NCBI GenBank assembly: GCA_027627225.1
Contig: CM051028.1
Location: forward strand, 11,777,201 to 11,841,200
Source of the DNA: Congeria kusceri
Lineage: Eukaryota > Mollusca > Bivalvia > Myida > Dreissenidae
Direction of reading: 5' to 3'
DNA: 64,000 nucleotides
The notes below the pieces were generated by a model, which saw only the letters and a program-made list of their open reading frames with translations, did no database searches and was not told the origin of the DNA. This document shows positions 33,201-45,129 of this stretch, one piece after another (the first letter of the stretch is position 1; every line of letters begins with the position of its first letter). A program made the position numbers and the translations under genes.

Positions 33201-36200
33201 TGCAACATCAAACAAATATACCATATAGTTTTATGTCATGATTTCCAGTGATCTATTGGGAAATATAAGTGAAATAAATTTGGTAATTCTCTATTTGGAA
33301 ATAGTGAAAATATACACTCTGGTAATTTTCTGTGTTTCACAACGGTTCCCGCTTTGAGTAAATGAAACAGACCGTCAACGATGCCGTACTCTAAATTTTG
33401 ACGTCATGACGTTATGAGTCACACGAAATGTTCCAGTTTAACCCATTTAAAATGTAAAAAAAGATTATGGAAACGATTATACAATATTTTTTTATTTCGG
33501 TGTAAGATCATAATTAATTTCATTCGTGATCATAAAGAACATATATTTTTACTCGAGGTTGCGCCATTTGTAAAAATATCATTTGCTATGAACGCTCGAG
33601 GAATTAAATACGATCTTACACCGAAATAAACTAATCTCATATATCAATCCAAAATACACCACGCAGCGATTTCGATTAATTAAATCACCAGTGAACGCGT
33701 GTGTTCTTGAATGCAACACGTACTTTTACACCTGAAATGAAGAAAATATGTCTACACTATACACATTCTTACAGTTTATCTTAACGAAAATATGGCACAT
33801 CTAGGAAATATATGGAATACTTAATCTGCCAGTTACATCTCGCCATGTTCTTGACCGCGACGATGCGACATTTTAACTTGTATTTTCTGCAGACCTCGAA
33901 ATATTTCATAGACACACGAAATTCGCAAAATAATTTCCGAATTTCAGATATAAATCGTGTCGCCACGTTTATCTAAGTGCGAGATCTGCAAAATATAAAA
34001 TATAAAATGTCCGGTTGTCGCACACGGACAATATGCACGAGATAATATGGACTATCGCGCCAACACTCATATTGTTCCCACGCACCGCAATACATATATA
34101 ACATTTATATTACAAACATACACATTTGTTTTGTTTATGAACTTACAAACGACCACATATTTTATATTCGACTACATGTGCAATATTTGTTACAGTTATG
34201 CAAGAAAAACAGCTATTTCGTTTAACCGGTGTCAGTACAAAAATGACATCTTGCCACAATTAACGCGGGAGCGACGATACGATTTTGCGACGATGCGACA
34301 TCTGGGCAATAATAACCGTCGTGTAAAAGACCGCTACAAGGCGACATTTGGACGATATTTATAGCTTTGTTGAATTAACCAGCAGACGAACATTGATCGC
34401 TCCGCCTTCTGTTTGTGTAAGGATGTTTGTCCATGCACTGGATTACGCAACCATGTGCTATTATTATTTGCCGGTGAAATATAAACCCATAATTGGTCAA
34501 CTCAATCCTGGACTGACAAGTATATACTAGTTAATTTCATAGACAGGCGAAATTTTCACATTATTTATCGTATGAATGTCGTGTGTCCACGTTTTTCAAA
34601 GTGCACGATATGAAAAATAAAACGTAAAACGTGGCATCGTCGCAGAGCGATATTTTAACTGGCTGAATCAGAATTCCGTTCATTTCCGTTTATAATATCA
34701 AGATAATTAGTATCACAAACATATAACATTGTTTTGCTGTGGTGGGTACGTAGTCAGGTTAGACATCTTTTTTCGGAAACATTTAATTTTCATTTATTAC
34801 CCACCCCTGTTCTAAAATTGCAATCTCAAGAAAGAGCACACACTTTATTATTTTCGGAAGAGTTCGCCAACGACTGTGGTACATTGCTGGTGGAGACTTT
34901 TCCCACTCAAACAGGCGATAATGCCCAGATCGCCTATTACCCGAGCAACGAGGTCATTGCCAGTCCCGGACGTTTCTACCGCAAGTGGTTTGGGCGAAGC
35001 ACTGGCATTATTAACATGAACTATTCAGATTATTTGGAAACGACTTACACAGAGGATGTTAAGTATGTACTCAACATCTACAACTTCACAGCACCCGAGG
35101 AGTACTATTTAGAATGCTTCAACAACGAACGTAGCATCAAAACTAACGGAATATACCTATTTCCTGGTAAATATGAATATACAAATTTATCCATAGGCGC
35201 ACATAAATTGTGTTACACAACTGTTACGGTATATGTTATGAACAATTTATATCAGAACTACCAACACATATCATACATTGAATATATTTGTTGATTTGTT
35301 GAAATATCGTGAATTTTTGAATTTGTTTGTAAAAAATATCAACGTCATATGGTACATATAACTCTTTTTGCGTTTTCATATGGACACTATGAGTAGCAAA
35401 ACAAACAGTAACAATACAATTTCCATGTATCATACCATATTAAGCATTTTCCTATATCGTTTACCGGTATACAGTGCATACCATATACCCTTCTTTTGAA
35501 GGTGTACCAGTTTTGAGACCGAGATGTACCGTTGACGGCTGTGTCGACTGTCTATGCGTCCATCCAGGAGATTCAATCAACTGTTCCTCCTACAGCCCCA
35601 ACGTGACGATGCGGATTGGCTCTGATAATGTTGACTTACAAATTGATACCAAGGTCGTACCATATGTTTTTTCAACGAAGACATCCATCAACGAAAGATT
35701 TCACTTGCAAACTGTTTGTTGTTTATCTTACATAGTGGACCATGGTAAAGCTTTTAACTCCAGCGCAGTTTTATACCATTTCGGTAAGATTTTTAATCGA
35801 ATACAAATACATATAACTGTGTCATCATTTGTCATACTCTATCTACTAGTCTTATAGCGTTGAATTTATTCAAAGAAATGTAAATACTTATTTATATTTA
35901 ACACTTGAGCAAATGTGCTGCGTATATATACCAATAGTAATACTATCATTGTCAATTTCTAAATAATATTATTTTATAAAATTGCATAATATTAAAACAC
36001 CATGTAAATATGTGAAACAAAGTACGTGTATATATTCACTCCAAAAGCATCATCCGACATTCACTGAATATGTTGAAAGCTGAATGACCCGTACACGGTA
36101 AATTAGCATCGCCACCTAGGTGAATTCGCAATATGCAAACTAAGAATCGTTTATTAATGTTGTGATTTATACATTATTCTAACATGACATAGTTTTCTAT

Positions 36201-39200
36201 TGACAAAGAAGAAAAATTATCCATTGTTAGATTGCCAATAAACAACTCGTAAAAGTAGTTCCGAAAGAGTAAAATATAGTTGATTTGGAATTGCATAACA
36301 TGATGTCAGGTCATATTATAATCGAAATACTTTTCGCTTTATAGTTTTTTATCTCTAAATGAACAACTATTTTGAGTTATGATGCGCGTATATTAAAGTC
36401 AAAACCGTTGTTTATTCACAGATAAAGATCTCACAATCAAAAATTGTTTCGCAAATGTACATTTGTAAAAATACAGTAACTACCCAATCAAGTACAGTCC
36501 ACTGCATTTACACCAGAACAGAACAGAACACATCATGGCTAATACATAATTATTTTAGTGTCGCTTGATGAACGTTTAGAATGACAAACATCTTGATTAT
36601 ATGGAATGACTTTATAGTGTTGTTTGAAGTCTTGTCATGTATCCGTACTAATACAGAGGCTCACGTAAAACAATATATATATGTTTCAATAGAAACAAGA
36701 AATGTCTTTAAAAACGACAATCGTCGATAAAATTAATATTGACATGTCATTTAAAAATTACCTAAACATAAAAAACGTCCAAGATGATCGGTGACTTCTC
36801 ACACCCCAGATTTGTTGGTCCCCACCTACATAAGGAGACTTGTTGAACCGCAGATTTTTCGGACACAATAAAAAAAACTGACCCAAAAGTTAATTTGAGA
36901 TAACATTATTTATTTAAAATTAAATAAAAGTATTATTTATATCTGTACCGTAAATAAACAGATGATACAGCTCCATGTTTTCACCAGTGATCTATGAATA
37001 ACCAAAATAATTTACGTTAACATAATTGTTATCTGAATTTAACAATGTAAGCAAAACATTTCGGGAATGAATTACAATTATTATGTATCAGACGAGTAAT
37101 ATACCATACATTCATTGTAGAAGTTATCTCATATATATACACGATTGGAAGTCAAATAAGCATTTATACTGTGTTTCCCAAGAAAAACCAATATTCCGGG
37201 AACATTCAGCGATTTTCGAAATGTTAAGACTTCAGTTTTGACATAAAAATTCACTAGACTATGACGATTTTAAATTATATTCCGATATGATATATCAAGG
37301 GTTCCTGTGTATAATAAGTATTGCAAATTGTGTATTCACGCTACGCGAGTAACAATTCGACGTTTTCCGAATATTCTTTCATAAAATTTTATCTATAGAA
37401 AAATGTAGCATCTTTTTACAGATTGAATAACACCAAATTGAGAAGTTGATAGACAGATGCAATTATAAATAATTCTTAATTAATCGTAATCACAATTTAA
37501 ATTCAAATTAACAGCAAGTTTATAAATATAAATTCCTCTTTAATTGAAATTTTTAGGTTTATGATCCACTGAACGCTAATTGATGCATGTATGCGTATAT
37601 TAACACAGCAATACAACGGTTGCTAGCTACGCGCGCTATTTTTAGAATGACACTGCACTTTATGGAATGAAAGTTTTCATTCCCTACAATTAGAAAATTT
37701 GCCCAATTCTATTGGCATGAAGTGAACCCGCTGCATAATCATCGCAATAAATCTAGGTCAAAAGTGATCTTAGACAGCTACGCCGTAAAATAATGACTAA
37801 CAACACACTTTGCATTCTAATGTTTCCAAGCACTACCATCAAAGTTAGATCTTCATGTTCCTGAGCTGAGGGAAGATCAAAAGGTGAACATAACCTGCGT
37901 TTCATACAACAGTAGACCACCACCAAAACTGCAGTTGACCTTGGGGCTTGGCATACTATCAGATGTTGAACAGCTGGATGTTTACAATGCGTCGAACGAT
38001 AGCTATACTAGCATACTGACAGTGACATCCGCCAACAGGACTTGGCATGGCAAGAACTTAACCTGCAATCTGATCGTAGGGGAAACAGAACTAAATGGTA
38101 CCAGTGAACCAGTGATGTACAAATGTAAGATAATCTTTTTCTCATTGATTTCGATGATGTGTTGAACTTAATAAACTACCTGGCTTTAAGACATATATGA
38201 TGCACATCATATTTCAATGATTCCATTACAAGTCCTGCGTTTCAGATCCTCCAAGTAGTATGCGTATGGTTCGGCCAGAGTCACCAAAGCAACCGTCTGT
38301 GTGGTATGAGCTTGACTTTGCCTGCATCGCAACAGATACAAACGATGTATGCTCAATACAATGGTACACTAACATACACGACTTAATTTTGTACAGAAGT
38401 GCTGACTTTGTCAATCCAACAATTACGTCCCTGATACGTGTTAACGTTTCTCAAACAATGATTGGCGGACATATTGGCTGCAGGGTAGAGTGTGAGACGA
38501 TTAACTTACAGATGGAAGAAGAATACGTTTTAAAGTTACCTACAGGTTTATATACGTTTAATTGCTGTACTGCGTTTATGAAAATTTATTTCGTTGTGCA
38601 TATGACACAGTATTTGATTACCTAAATTTTAAGATGGGTATAAAATATTAATTTATATTATAGATTTAAATCGGATATAATTTTAAGTATTATTATATGT
38701 ACGATGGTTTGATTGCTTCTTACTTCAATACCATAACACGCTTACATAATTTGAGCTGAATTAGTATGCAACAATTGCTAGACACACAAGCATACCATAC
38801 AGAAAGCGTGTGATGAAAAGATGTAGAAAACTTAAATTTACCACTTACAATGATATCCTTTTCTCATATTAGTTTGGCTATGTTTAAAACGCTTGAATAT
38901 CTATGCATATACAATGTGTTATATCTACCTTTGAAATATCGTTCAACTGTATATATGGAATGAGTAAATTTAAACAGCTAAAAGCAACGGCAACAGTATT
39001 AGCATTTCCTTCCATCATATTACATGCAGTTAAATGTTTATTAAAAATGTACGTTAAAAATAACATAGCTAAAAACACCTGTCTATTATTGAATAGTAAC
39101 ATTGTAAACGCGTGGTAGACTGTATACTATCCATTCATGTCTAAATTGATGAGTACAGCATTGTTAATGATTAACGATATGATATCAAGCTGATTTTTGA

Positions 39201-41750
39201 AACTATTAACATGATATCTGCCTTTCCTAAACAGGCAATTCCGAAGATACACAGGCCAACAGTGGATGGTTGTCTTTTGTGATAGGCATAGGCGGCATGC
39301 TGGCAGTTGCGGGCATTGTCATTGCCACTGTTATATTTGGCACGCGTAAGTCTCCTTGATATGTTAAACACTATAACATCGAAGAAAAACTGATAATTAA
39401 TAATGTGTATATTTTGTGTTAAATCCTATCGTTTACATACTTATTCAGAAATATGATCTGACAGTGTTTTTTTCTTTTTGCAGGGTGCATTAAAAAGAAA
39501 CGCCAGGAAAGCCCGTATGTTTTGTTCTGTTTACCTTTATTAGTAGTAGTAAATAGGTAGATAAGTCTTGCAGTATGCTCTAACGTCAAAGATGAGTAGT
39601 AAATAAATCAAGATGAAATACCGATGCTAGTATTATTTAAAACGCTTATCGATTTATTTGCCAGAGAATTTAATGAAGTATGACCATAGAATATATTGAT
39701 TGCAGGCTGGATCGAAATCAGCGCGGAGTATCGGGACAATCGGAATTCGGTAATCAGTTAATGCAAATGCTATTAAATGTGTTTGCTACATGCCTAATTA
39801 TCAGTGAATAAAACCCTGTATAATGTATCCTATTAGTACGTTTGATATTAGATATTCAGTAAATTCAAAAGTTGTTCGAAGCGTTATTTGTGACATATTT
39901 GTAATTAAAGATCAGCCAGTTACATCCGAACGGAGTAATATCACAGAAAGGAACATACATGAATACGAAGAAGTTGAACTTACGCCGAGACGCGCTGCGA
40001 AACTGGTCTGTTAAACTTTAGTACTGATGTAAACGCTATTTAACATTGTGAAACACGCATATCCATTCATGACAATACTCGGCCAGCTTGTCGGCATGCA
40101 TGTATAATTTGTGATTTATTTACAATATATTACGTGAAGAAACGTTTTGTTCTATACTAATTATTATACGACCCGCGCAAATGCGGAAATTATTATTTAA
40201 TGTTATTACAATCGACCTTTTTCCAACGCATATTGCCACAATGGCAGGATCTAGTTAACGATTGTCTTAGCTGTATAGAAGACTACAGTAGACAACTTTT
40301 GAAAACGTGACAGAAGGAGAATTAGCTCATAATGCTTAGGCGCGTTTTTTTTTCAAAAACATGTTTTACGTACTTTGCTTTGTATTTATAACCAAACATG
40401 TGTTTTGTATTAAAAAAATCTCGGGCAAAGGTATATGTGCTGTAGGTCATGCCGACGCAAAATACTCCAGAATTGCTCGATTTGTCAAGAAAACAGCGGA
40501 TTTTCACAATAACTCTCTTTTTTTCTATACTGTATGCAGGACTAACGATCTATTATTTTGCAGTGCATATGTTTAGGGCTAAATGACGACAAAAGCATCA
40601 TTTCACAAAACATATATATTTTGTGTACTGTCTGCGGAATTTTCACTATCCTAAAAATAAAAAACTATCAAGGGAGGATTTTCATAATGGATTTCATGAA
40701 TACATGTCGTTATTTAAATGTTTTAATACATTATGTTATGGAATACATACATTCAAATCGTAATTATAACATCAAAATTCGAACTATCAAGTTAGCTATT
40801 TTAAGTTAAGCGTCCTTCGGATTTCTTCCCTTTACACATAGAAAATTAAATATTCAATTTATTTCAAATACACATATAATTTCCATGCATAGAATAAGTA
40901 CCGCCTAAAACGTGTTTTCTTCCGTTTTGACTGCAAACAATTCTGTTCATTTTTGTCGTACAGATTCTACGCATGTTTAAGAGTTATTCATTTTATATCT
41001 ATAGCCACATCAGACAGACATAGCAGTACAACAGAATGTCGTCGAACTGCACAATATTTGCGCCATTAAGTATAGCTTTCTGTTACATTTAAGAATTCAT
41101 TCTTTATAATAGTAAATGCAACAATGGTTTTATATATTGTATTTAGTATCTAACAATTATAATATACAATGTACGAAATCTAATATGTATTGTTATACAC
41201 TTAGTAATGTATTTAATGTTTTATGTGAGTGTAATTGACACTGTTTTTCTATCGTGCTAAATTTCACAGACCGAGATGTTTCCAACAAACTCAGTGTATT
41301 CAAGGTAATGCATTTTATGGTTTACTCCATTTAGTGTGAGATCATGAAATTAACAATAATATTTTAAAGCCACATTGTGCTTTGGGGCACATGTTCTATA
41401 CATGTACATAAACAATATTTACACATTCCCATTTCAGGTACCAGACATGCTGCAGAAACTTGTAGTGACGTGACCTGTAACGAAAATCAGTATGATGAAA
41501 TTGATCCTGATTGCATGCTGTCCGAAGATCCATCCGCGAAGCATGTACGAACTATTGGCTTAGTTCTGTATTTCTGGTAGTACAGATAGATTTCTGAAAG
41601 CATTATCGGCATATGCATTGCATAATCTATAACTAATTAAAATAGTTTAAATCTTGAAAATCGTGTAATAACCGTATTATCCTAAATGATACCTTTTTAT
41701 AACAGACCGAAGACGCTACACCGGCACGATACGAAGACCTTGCATGGTGA
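28301..41750 (+). CDS. Type B Ig-like receptor, copy 4 (tail altered)
   Basis: Exons: 28301-28361, 32612-32923, 34861-35166, 35502-35783, 37831-38124, 38246-38545, 39235-39345, 39484-39514, 39706-39749, 39911-40005, 41005-41069, 41270-41304, 41438-41544, 41706-41750. The five ectodomain exons and TM exon are fully open with phases 1-1. In the tail, exon 11 lacks the donor seen in copy 2 (GT became TT at 41058), but a GTATAG 12 nt further keeps phase. The last exon stops at TGA 41748, 18 codons before the aligned stop, so the second YxxL of the ITAM-like pair is lost. Under this model the protein has 695 residues with YEEV, YDEI and YEDL tyrosines. An in-frame upstream ATG at 28217 could extend the N-terminus, but homology favours 28301 or 28334. 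Introns are large and repeat-filled. Confidence 0.75.
28915..29650 (+). mobile_element. Decayed 3' end of a LINE in intron 1 of copy 4
   Basis: An interrupted frame at about 29265-29490 reads ANLRLSPRVFIIETGRH, then INEQICKLC and IKDE. This matches the usual C-terminal pattern of LINE reverse transcriptase proteins (LRLS, IETGR, R-C-x2-C, IEDExH). Several stops and shifts are present. Clade not determined. Confidence 0.6.
30153..30213. repeat. (AT)n microsatellite
   Basis: About 30 uninterrupted AT dinucleotides in intron 1 of copy 4. Confidence 0.98.
31242..31440. repeat. Imperfect tandem repeat, period about 91 bp
   Basis: CCGCAATATTCACGCAAATC recurs as CCGCAATGTTCACGCAAATC 91 bp later, with a third partial unit near 31424. 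ATCCAGC-ATTTATG-AAATCC is shared inside. Confidence 0.75.
31868..32098. repeat. Tandem duplication, period 119 bp, two units
   Basis: GATATCAACAAATGTCCTCT starts at 31868 and at 31987. The two units are nearly identical, with a few substitutions and a short indel, so the duplication looks recent. Confidence 0.9.
32612..32923 (+). CDS. Copy 4 exon 2: ectodomain 1
   Basis: Phase 1-1, 312 nt, after gttttttcag. GRNVTCKFLPF, NPKWAAML, KALYMKLIRAENKW and VQVDYRG align with copy 2. The Cys at TCKF is present, but the aligned F-strand Cys of copy 2 is Tyr here, so again no canonical pair. Confidence 0.82.
33489..33632. mobile_element. Short MITE-like foldback element
   Basis: A perfect 19-bp inverted terminal repeat, TTTATTTCGGTGTAAGATC at 33491-33509 and its reverse complement at 33612-33630, encloses about 100 bp in intron 2 of copy 4. 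Confidence 0.75.
33856..34660. mobile_element. MITE-like cluster related to that in copy 3
   Basis: GATGCGACATTTTA, TTTTCTGCAGACCTCG and CATAGACACACGAAATTCGC at the left face GAGATCTGCA and TAAAATGTCCGGTTGTCGC at about 33980-34022. A further half follows, with CGTGTGTCCACGTTTTTCAA at about 34579 and GGCATCGTCGC at about 34640. Same family as 21640-22265. Confidence 0.6.
34861..35166 (+). CDS. Copy 4 exon 3: ectodomain 2
   Basis: Phase 1-1, 306 nt. NDCGTLLVETFPTQTGD, YRKWFGRSTG, a string of sequons and YNFTAPEEYYLEC. Very close to copy 2 with no disabling change. Confidence 0.85.
35502..35783 (+). CDS. Copy 4 exon 4: Cys-rich ectodomain 3
   Basis: Phase 1-1, 282 nt. RCTVDGCVDCLC keeps the C-x4-C-x2-C-x-C knot, followed by INCSSYS, VTMRIGS (Trp replaced by Arg) and TVCCLSY. 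Open frame throughout. Confidence 0.83.
35784..37830. other. Intron 4 of copy 4
   Basis: About 2 kb, AT-rich, against about 300 bp in copy 2. I see no open frame or clear element, so the growth is due to unrecognised insertions. Confidence 0.5.
37831..38124 (+). CDS. Copy 4 exon 5: C2-type Ig ectodomain 4
   Basis: Phase 1-1, 294 nt. VNITCVSYNSRPPPKL, then YTSILTVTSANRTWHGKNLTC, with both Ig cysteines. Almost the same as copy 2 over this stretch. Confidence 0.86.
38246..38545 (+). CDS. Copy 4 exon 6: Ig-like ectodomain 5
   Basis: Phase 1-1, 300 nt. LDFACIATDTNDVCSIQWYT and IRVNVSQTMIGGHIGCRVEC give the Cys, Trp and Cys core. Ends with EEYVLKLP before the membrane exon. Confidence 0.85.
39235..39345 (+). 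CDS. Copy 4 exon 7: transmembrane exon
   Basis: Phase 1-1, 111 nt. A polar linker, then one hydrophobic helix (FVIGIGGMLAVAGIVIATVI), followed by the positive tail end GTR. Confidence 0.85.
39484..41544 (+). CDS. Copy 4 exons 8-13: cytoplasmic tail
   Basis: Exons 39484-39514 (KKKRQES), 39706-39749, 39911-40005 (HEYEEVELTPRRAAK), 41005-41069, 41270-41304 and 41438-41544 (QYDEIDPD). Each has the same phases as its counterpart in copy 2. Exon 10 has a weak donor (gtctgt) with an in-frame stop three codons on, so retention would end the protein there. Exon 11 needs the downstream donor described in the gene entry. Confidence 0.62.
41706..41750 (+). CDS. Copy 4 terminal exon, cut short
   Basis: Encodes TPARYEDLAW and then TGA. 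After the stop, the aligned sequence still reads as the remainder of the copy 2 exon up to TGA at 41802, including a YxxL-type codon run. So this is a nonsense change, not a different exon. Confidence 0.8.
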   Translation, partial: TEDATPARYEDLAW

Positions 41751-42177
41751 CAGCGCGACAGGGCCGCCACATATGTGAGACTGCCACCGTCAACTTCTAA
41801 ATGAAGAATGCACTTTATTGATGCGATATAAACATTTCATTTCCTTTATGTACAGTGTAAATAACTATGTAAATATGTTATATGTTGATTTAACAGTGTT
41901 TTCATCGTGCACGTCATTTAATGTTAAAATTGATGACATTCGTAAGGCATAACAAGTTTGCTCTTCTTATTCAGGTTTGAAATTATATATTGCGAATAAC
42001 CAAATTTACGGTTTCAAAACAAACTAGATTGCCTTCATGATAATGTTGTCGCTGCAATGTACATACCATATTATATTGTAAATCAAACATGTGTATTGTT
42101 TATTATGATTTTGACGCATTTAAAAATTTAAAATTATTGATAATTTATAACATACATGTTTAAAGAATTTTGAGATG

Positions 42178-42183
42178 AATAAA
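42178..42183 (+). promoter_or_regulatory. Candidate poly(A) signal for copy 4
   Basis: AATAAA about 430 nt after the stop. Unsupported by transcript data. Confidence 0.35.
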
Positions 42184-42721
42184 ATTTAATTAAATTACAA
42201 TTCGTATGGGCTAATTTACTTTAGATAAATAACACAGTGAGAAGGTACATTATTAATACAATAACGGGCATAAACAAGTCTGGATCGGTAATTGCCGATG
42301 ACTGGAATGTTGTTTGTTTTCTTTCCTTCTAAGCAAATACTGTAAAAATACGATGTCATATAAAATGTAAATGTTTATCAACAACTATTCTCATGGACAT
42401 TTGTGGCGACAAATAATTATCAATTGATTATGACATCCACAATATGTCCTTGTCATCTACAAAGGGAGCGGAATGTGTATATTTTTACGTTGTAAAATGA
42501 TTTTTTTTTATTATTATGTAAACAGTCAATATATGTGCATCCTTGAAACAGTTTAGAAAATAACAAAACAAAATAACATTGCATGTAAATCGCACGGTTC
42601 TACGAAAAATAATAGTTTTGAATATAAATAGTTGTGATATTGGGATTGAAGATTGAACAAAAGTATAAAACATTTAATTTCTGGCACAACTTCACAAATA
42701 TGCACACAATTCATATATAAT

Positions 42722-44228
42722 AACAAGAGGACCATAAGGCCCTAGGTCGCTCACCCGAGGGGCTAACGAACTACTGTTCTGAGCAAGTTTCATGAAGATT
42801 CGGCTAAAAATGTGGCCTCTATAGTGTGTTTTTTTCAACTTGGCTTAGTGACCTAGTTTTTGACCCCATGTGTCCTGGTTTCAAAAGTATCCCAGATATC
42901 ATTTGGACAAATGTTCTGAGCAAGTTTCATGATGATTGGGCTATAAATGGCTATACATGTGTATTCACAAGCTTTTTTTTAAATTGTCCTGGTGACCTAG
43001 TTTTTACCCAACATGAGCTAGTTTCGACCTCGTCCGAGATATCATTAAAAGAAATGTTCTAACCAAGTGTAAAGAATACTGGATAGAAAATTTGACTTCT
43101 TGAGTGTTCACAAGCTTTTTCTTCAATTTGCCATTGTGACCTTATATTTTTGACCACACCTGACCCAGTTTTTAACTCGTCTGAGATCTCAATGGGACAA
43201 ATGTTTTGAGCAAGTTTCTTGATGATAAGGCTATAAATATGGCCTCTAGATTGTTTACAAGCTTTTTCTTAAATTGCTCATGGTGACTTAGTTTTTGACA
43301 TAGTTTTGAACTTGCCAGAGATATTATTGAAACACATTTTCTGAGCAAGTTTCAAGAATTCTGGGCACAAAATGTAACTTGTAGAGTGTTCACAAGCTTT
43401 TTATTGAATTTGACCTAGTGACCTAGTTTTTTACCCCACATGACCCAATTTCAAACTCTTCCGAGTTATCATGAGGACAACTGTTCTGGGCAAGTTTCAT
43501 GAAGAGTGGGCAATAAATATGGTCTCTAGAGTGTTCACAATCTTTTAAAAGTTTCAGTATAGCCGTATAAGGAAAATTGCCAAGCCCCCTGGCGGTCATG
43601 TATTTCAATGGAGCGGAACCATTTCGAAATCGGCTGAGATATCATAAAAACACATTTTCTGAGCAAGTTTCATGTTGATTCGGCGAACAATGTGACTCCT
43701 AGAGTGTTCACAAGCTTTTTCTATAGCCAAATACGGTAAACTTACCCGCCCCTGGCTGCCATATTTTTCAACGGAGAGGAACCATTTTTGAACTCGGCCA
43801 AAGTATCATAAAACCAAATGTTCAGAGCAAGTTTCATGTTGATTGGGCAAAAATGAGACTTCTAGGGTGTTGTGTTCACAAGCTTTTTCTATAGCCATAT
43901 AAGAAAAACGGCCCCGCCCCATGACGGCCATGTCATTCAACGGAACGGAACCATTTTGAACTGACTTCTAGCGTGTTCACAAGCTTTTACTTCAAATGTA
44001 CCTAAATACCTAGTTTTTGACCCCACATGACCCAGTTTCGAAATCGACCAAGATATATTTTGGGAAAAATATTTGGAGCAAGTTTTATGTAGATTGGGCA
44101 ACACATGTAGCCTCTAGAGTGTTCACAAGATAAATGTTGACGACGAACGATTCACGACACACGACGAAGGACGGACAAAAGGCGATCACAAAAGCTCACC
44201 ATGAGGACGTTGTGGTCAGGTGAGCTAA
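42722..44228 (+). repeat. Mollusc-type element with about 150-bp internal units
   Basis: Begins AAGAGGACCATAAGGCCCTA with GTCGCTCACC and ends GACGGACAAAAGGCGATCAC, AAAAGCTCACCATGAGGAC, GGTCAGGTGAGCT. GCTCACC and GGTGAGC form short inverted termini. Inside, about nine diverged units repeat GTGACCTAGTTTTTGACC, TTCTGAGCAAGTTTCATG and GAGTGTTCACAAGCTTTTTC. This class of repeat is familiar from bivalve genomes. It has no coding capacity. Confidence 0.75.
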
Positions 44229-44811
44229 AATGCAATATTAATATTCGGAGTTCAATGGGGGGTCGCTAGAAACATAAAATTTCGGCTTGTGTTCAACGAA
44301 ACAATTTTAAAACACATGTTATTTAATGGGACGTGTTCACTTTTGTTTTCATTGCAAGCTGGAATAAAACGTCTACATCATTTGGACCAATCATTTCAAA
44401 TATCAGTGCAAGGCAATGACACATAACACGTCACACACATAGAGGACAATTATGTCAGTGTTATTAGTTCGTTTTTCGCAACATATACATTTGTATTTCA
44501 ATTAATTGTTATTCATTAAATACAGATTGTTTCCAATATACAAAATTGTACTTCTTAAACATTTCCCTACTGTATGTATAGTTTTATTTTCTAAACACAT
44601 TAATTAGAAAAATATGAGCACTTACAATGTTGGTTATAAAATAAACAGAATGTGTCTTAAAGGTCATTAGTAACAGACAGCATCATGTCACCACTACAAA
44701 CAAAAAGAGCACAATGTATTCAAATGGCTAGTTTGTGGATAGAGACGCCTTGCTATTTTACTATATATATAAACATGTTCATATACCAACACAGATGCAT
44801 TTCACATGAGG

Positions 44812-44850
44812 TCTACAAGGAAATAATTTCCTGTTATTATATAAACAATG
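44812..44850 (+). promoter_or_regulatory. Conserved proximal promoter block, copy 5
   Basis: CTACAAGGAAATAATTTCCT is a near-perfect palindrome (AGGAAAT-A-ATTTCCT), followed by TTATTATATAAACAATGTG. The ATG at 44917 is about 70 nt downstream. Confidence 0.5.
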
Positions 44851-44985
44851 TGCAATGTGCAAGAGTTTTGAAAACAATAATGCCGGTGTTTCGTTCTGGC
44901 TAACGGAAACACAAAGATGGCGAGTGCGAGTTCAGTTTTCTCGAAAATGATGTGGACGTTAATATTACTTATTGGTAAATAATTT

Positions 44986-45123
44986 AATGTTATTAATTAG
45001 TTGAATTCATATTGGCCTTTTTATTGGGCTGAAGACTGCCGTATTGGTCTGAAGCCGAAGGCTAATACGGCTGTCTGAAGCCCAATATTAAGGCGAACAT
45101 GAATTCAACTAATTAATGACAAT
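44986..45123. mobile_element. Hairpin MITE in intron 1 of copy 5
   Basis: TTAATTAGTTGAATTCAT (44993) is mirrored by ATGAATTCAACTAATTAA (ends 45116). Pairing continues inward through ATTGGGCT/AGCCCAAT and GCCGTATT/AATACGGC, giving a stem of about 55 bp with a small loop. Confidence 0.85.
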
Positions 45124-45129
45124 TTTATT

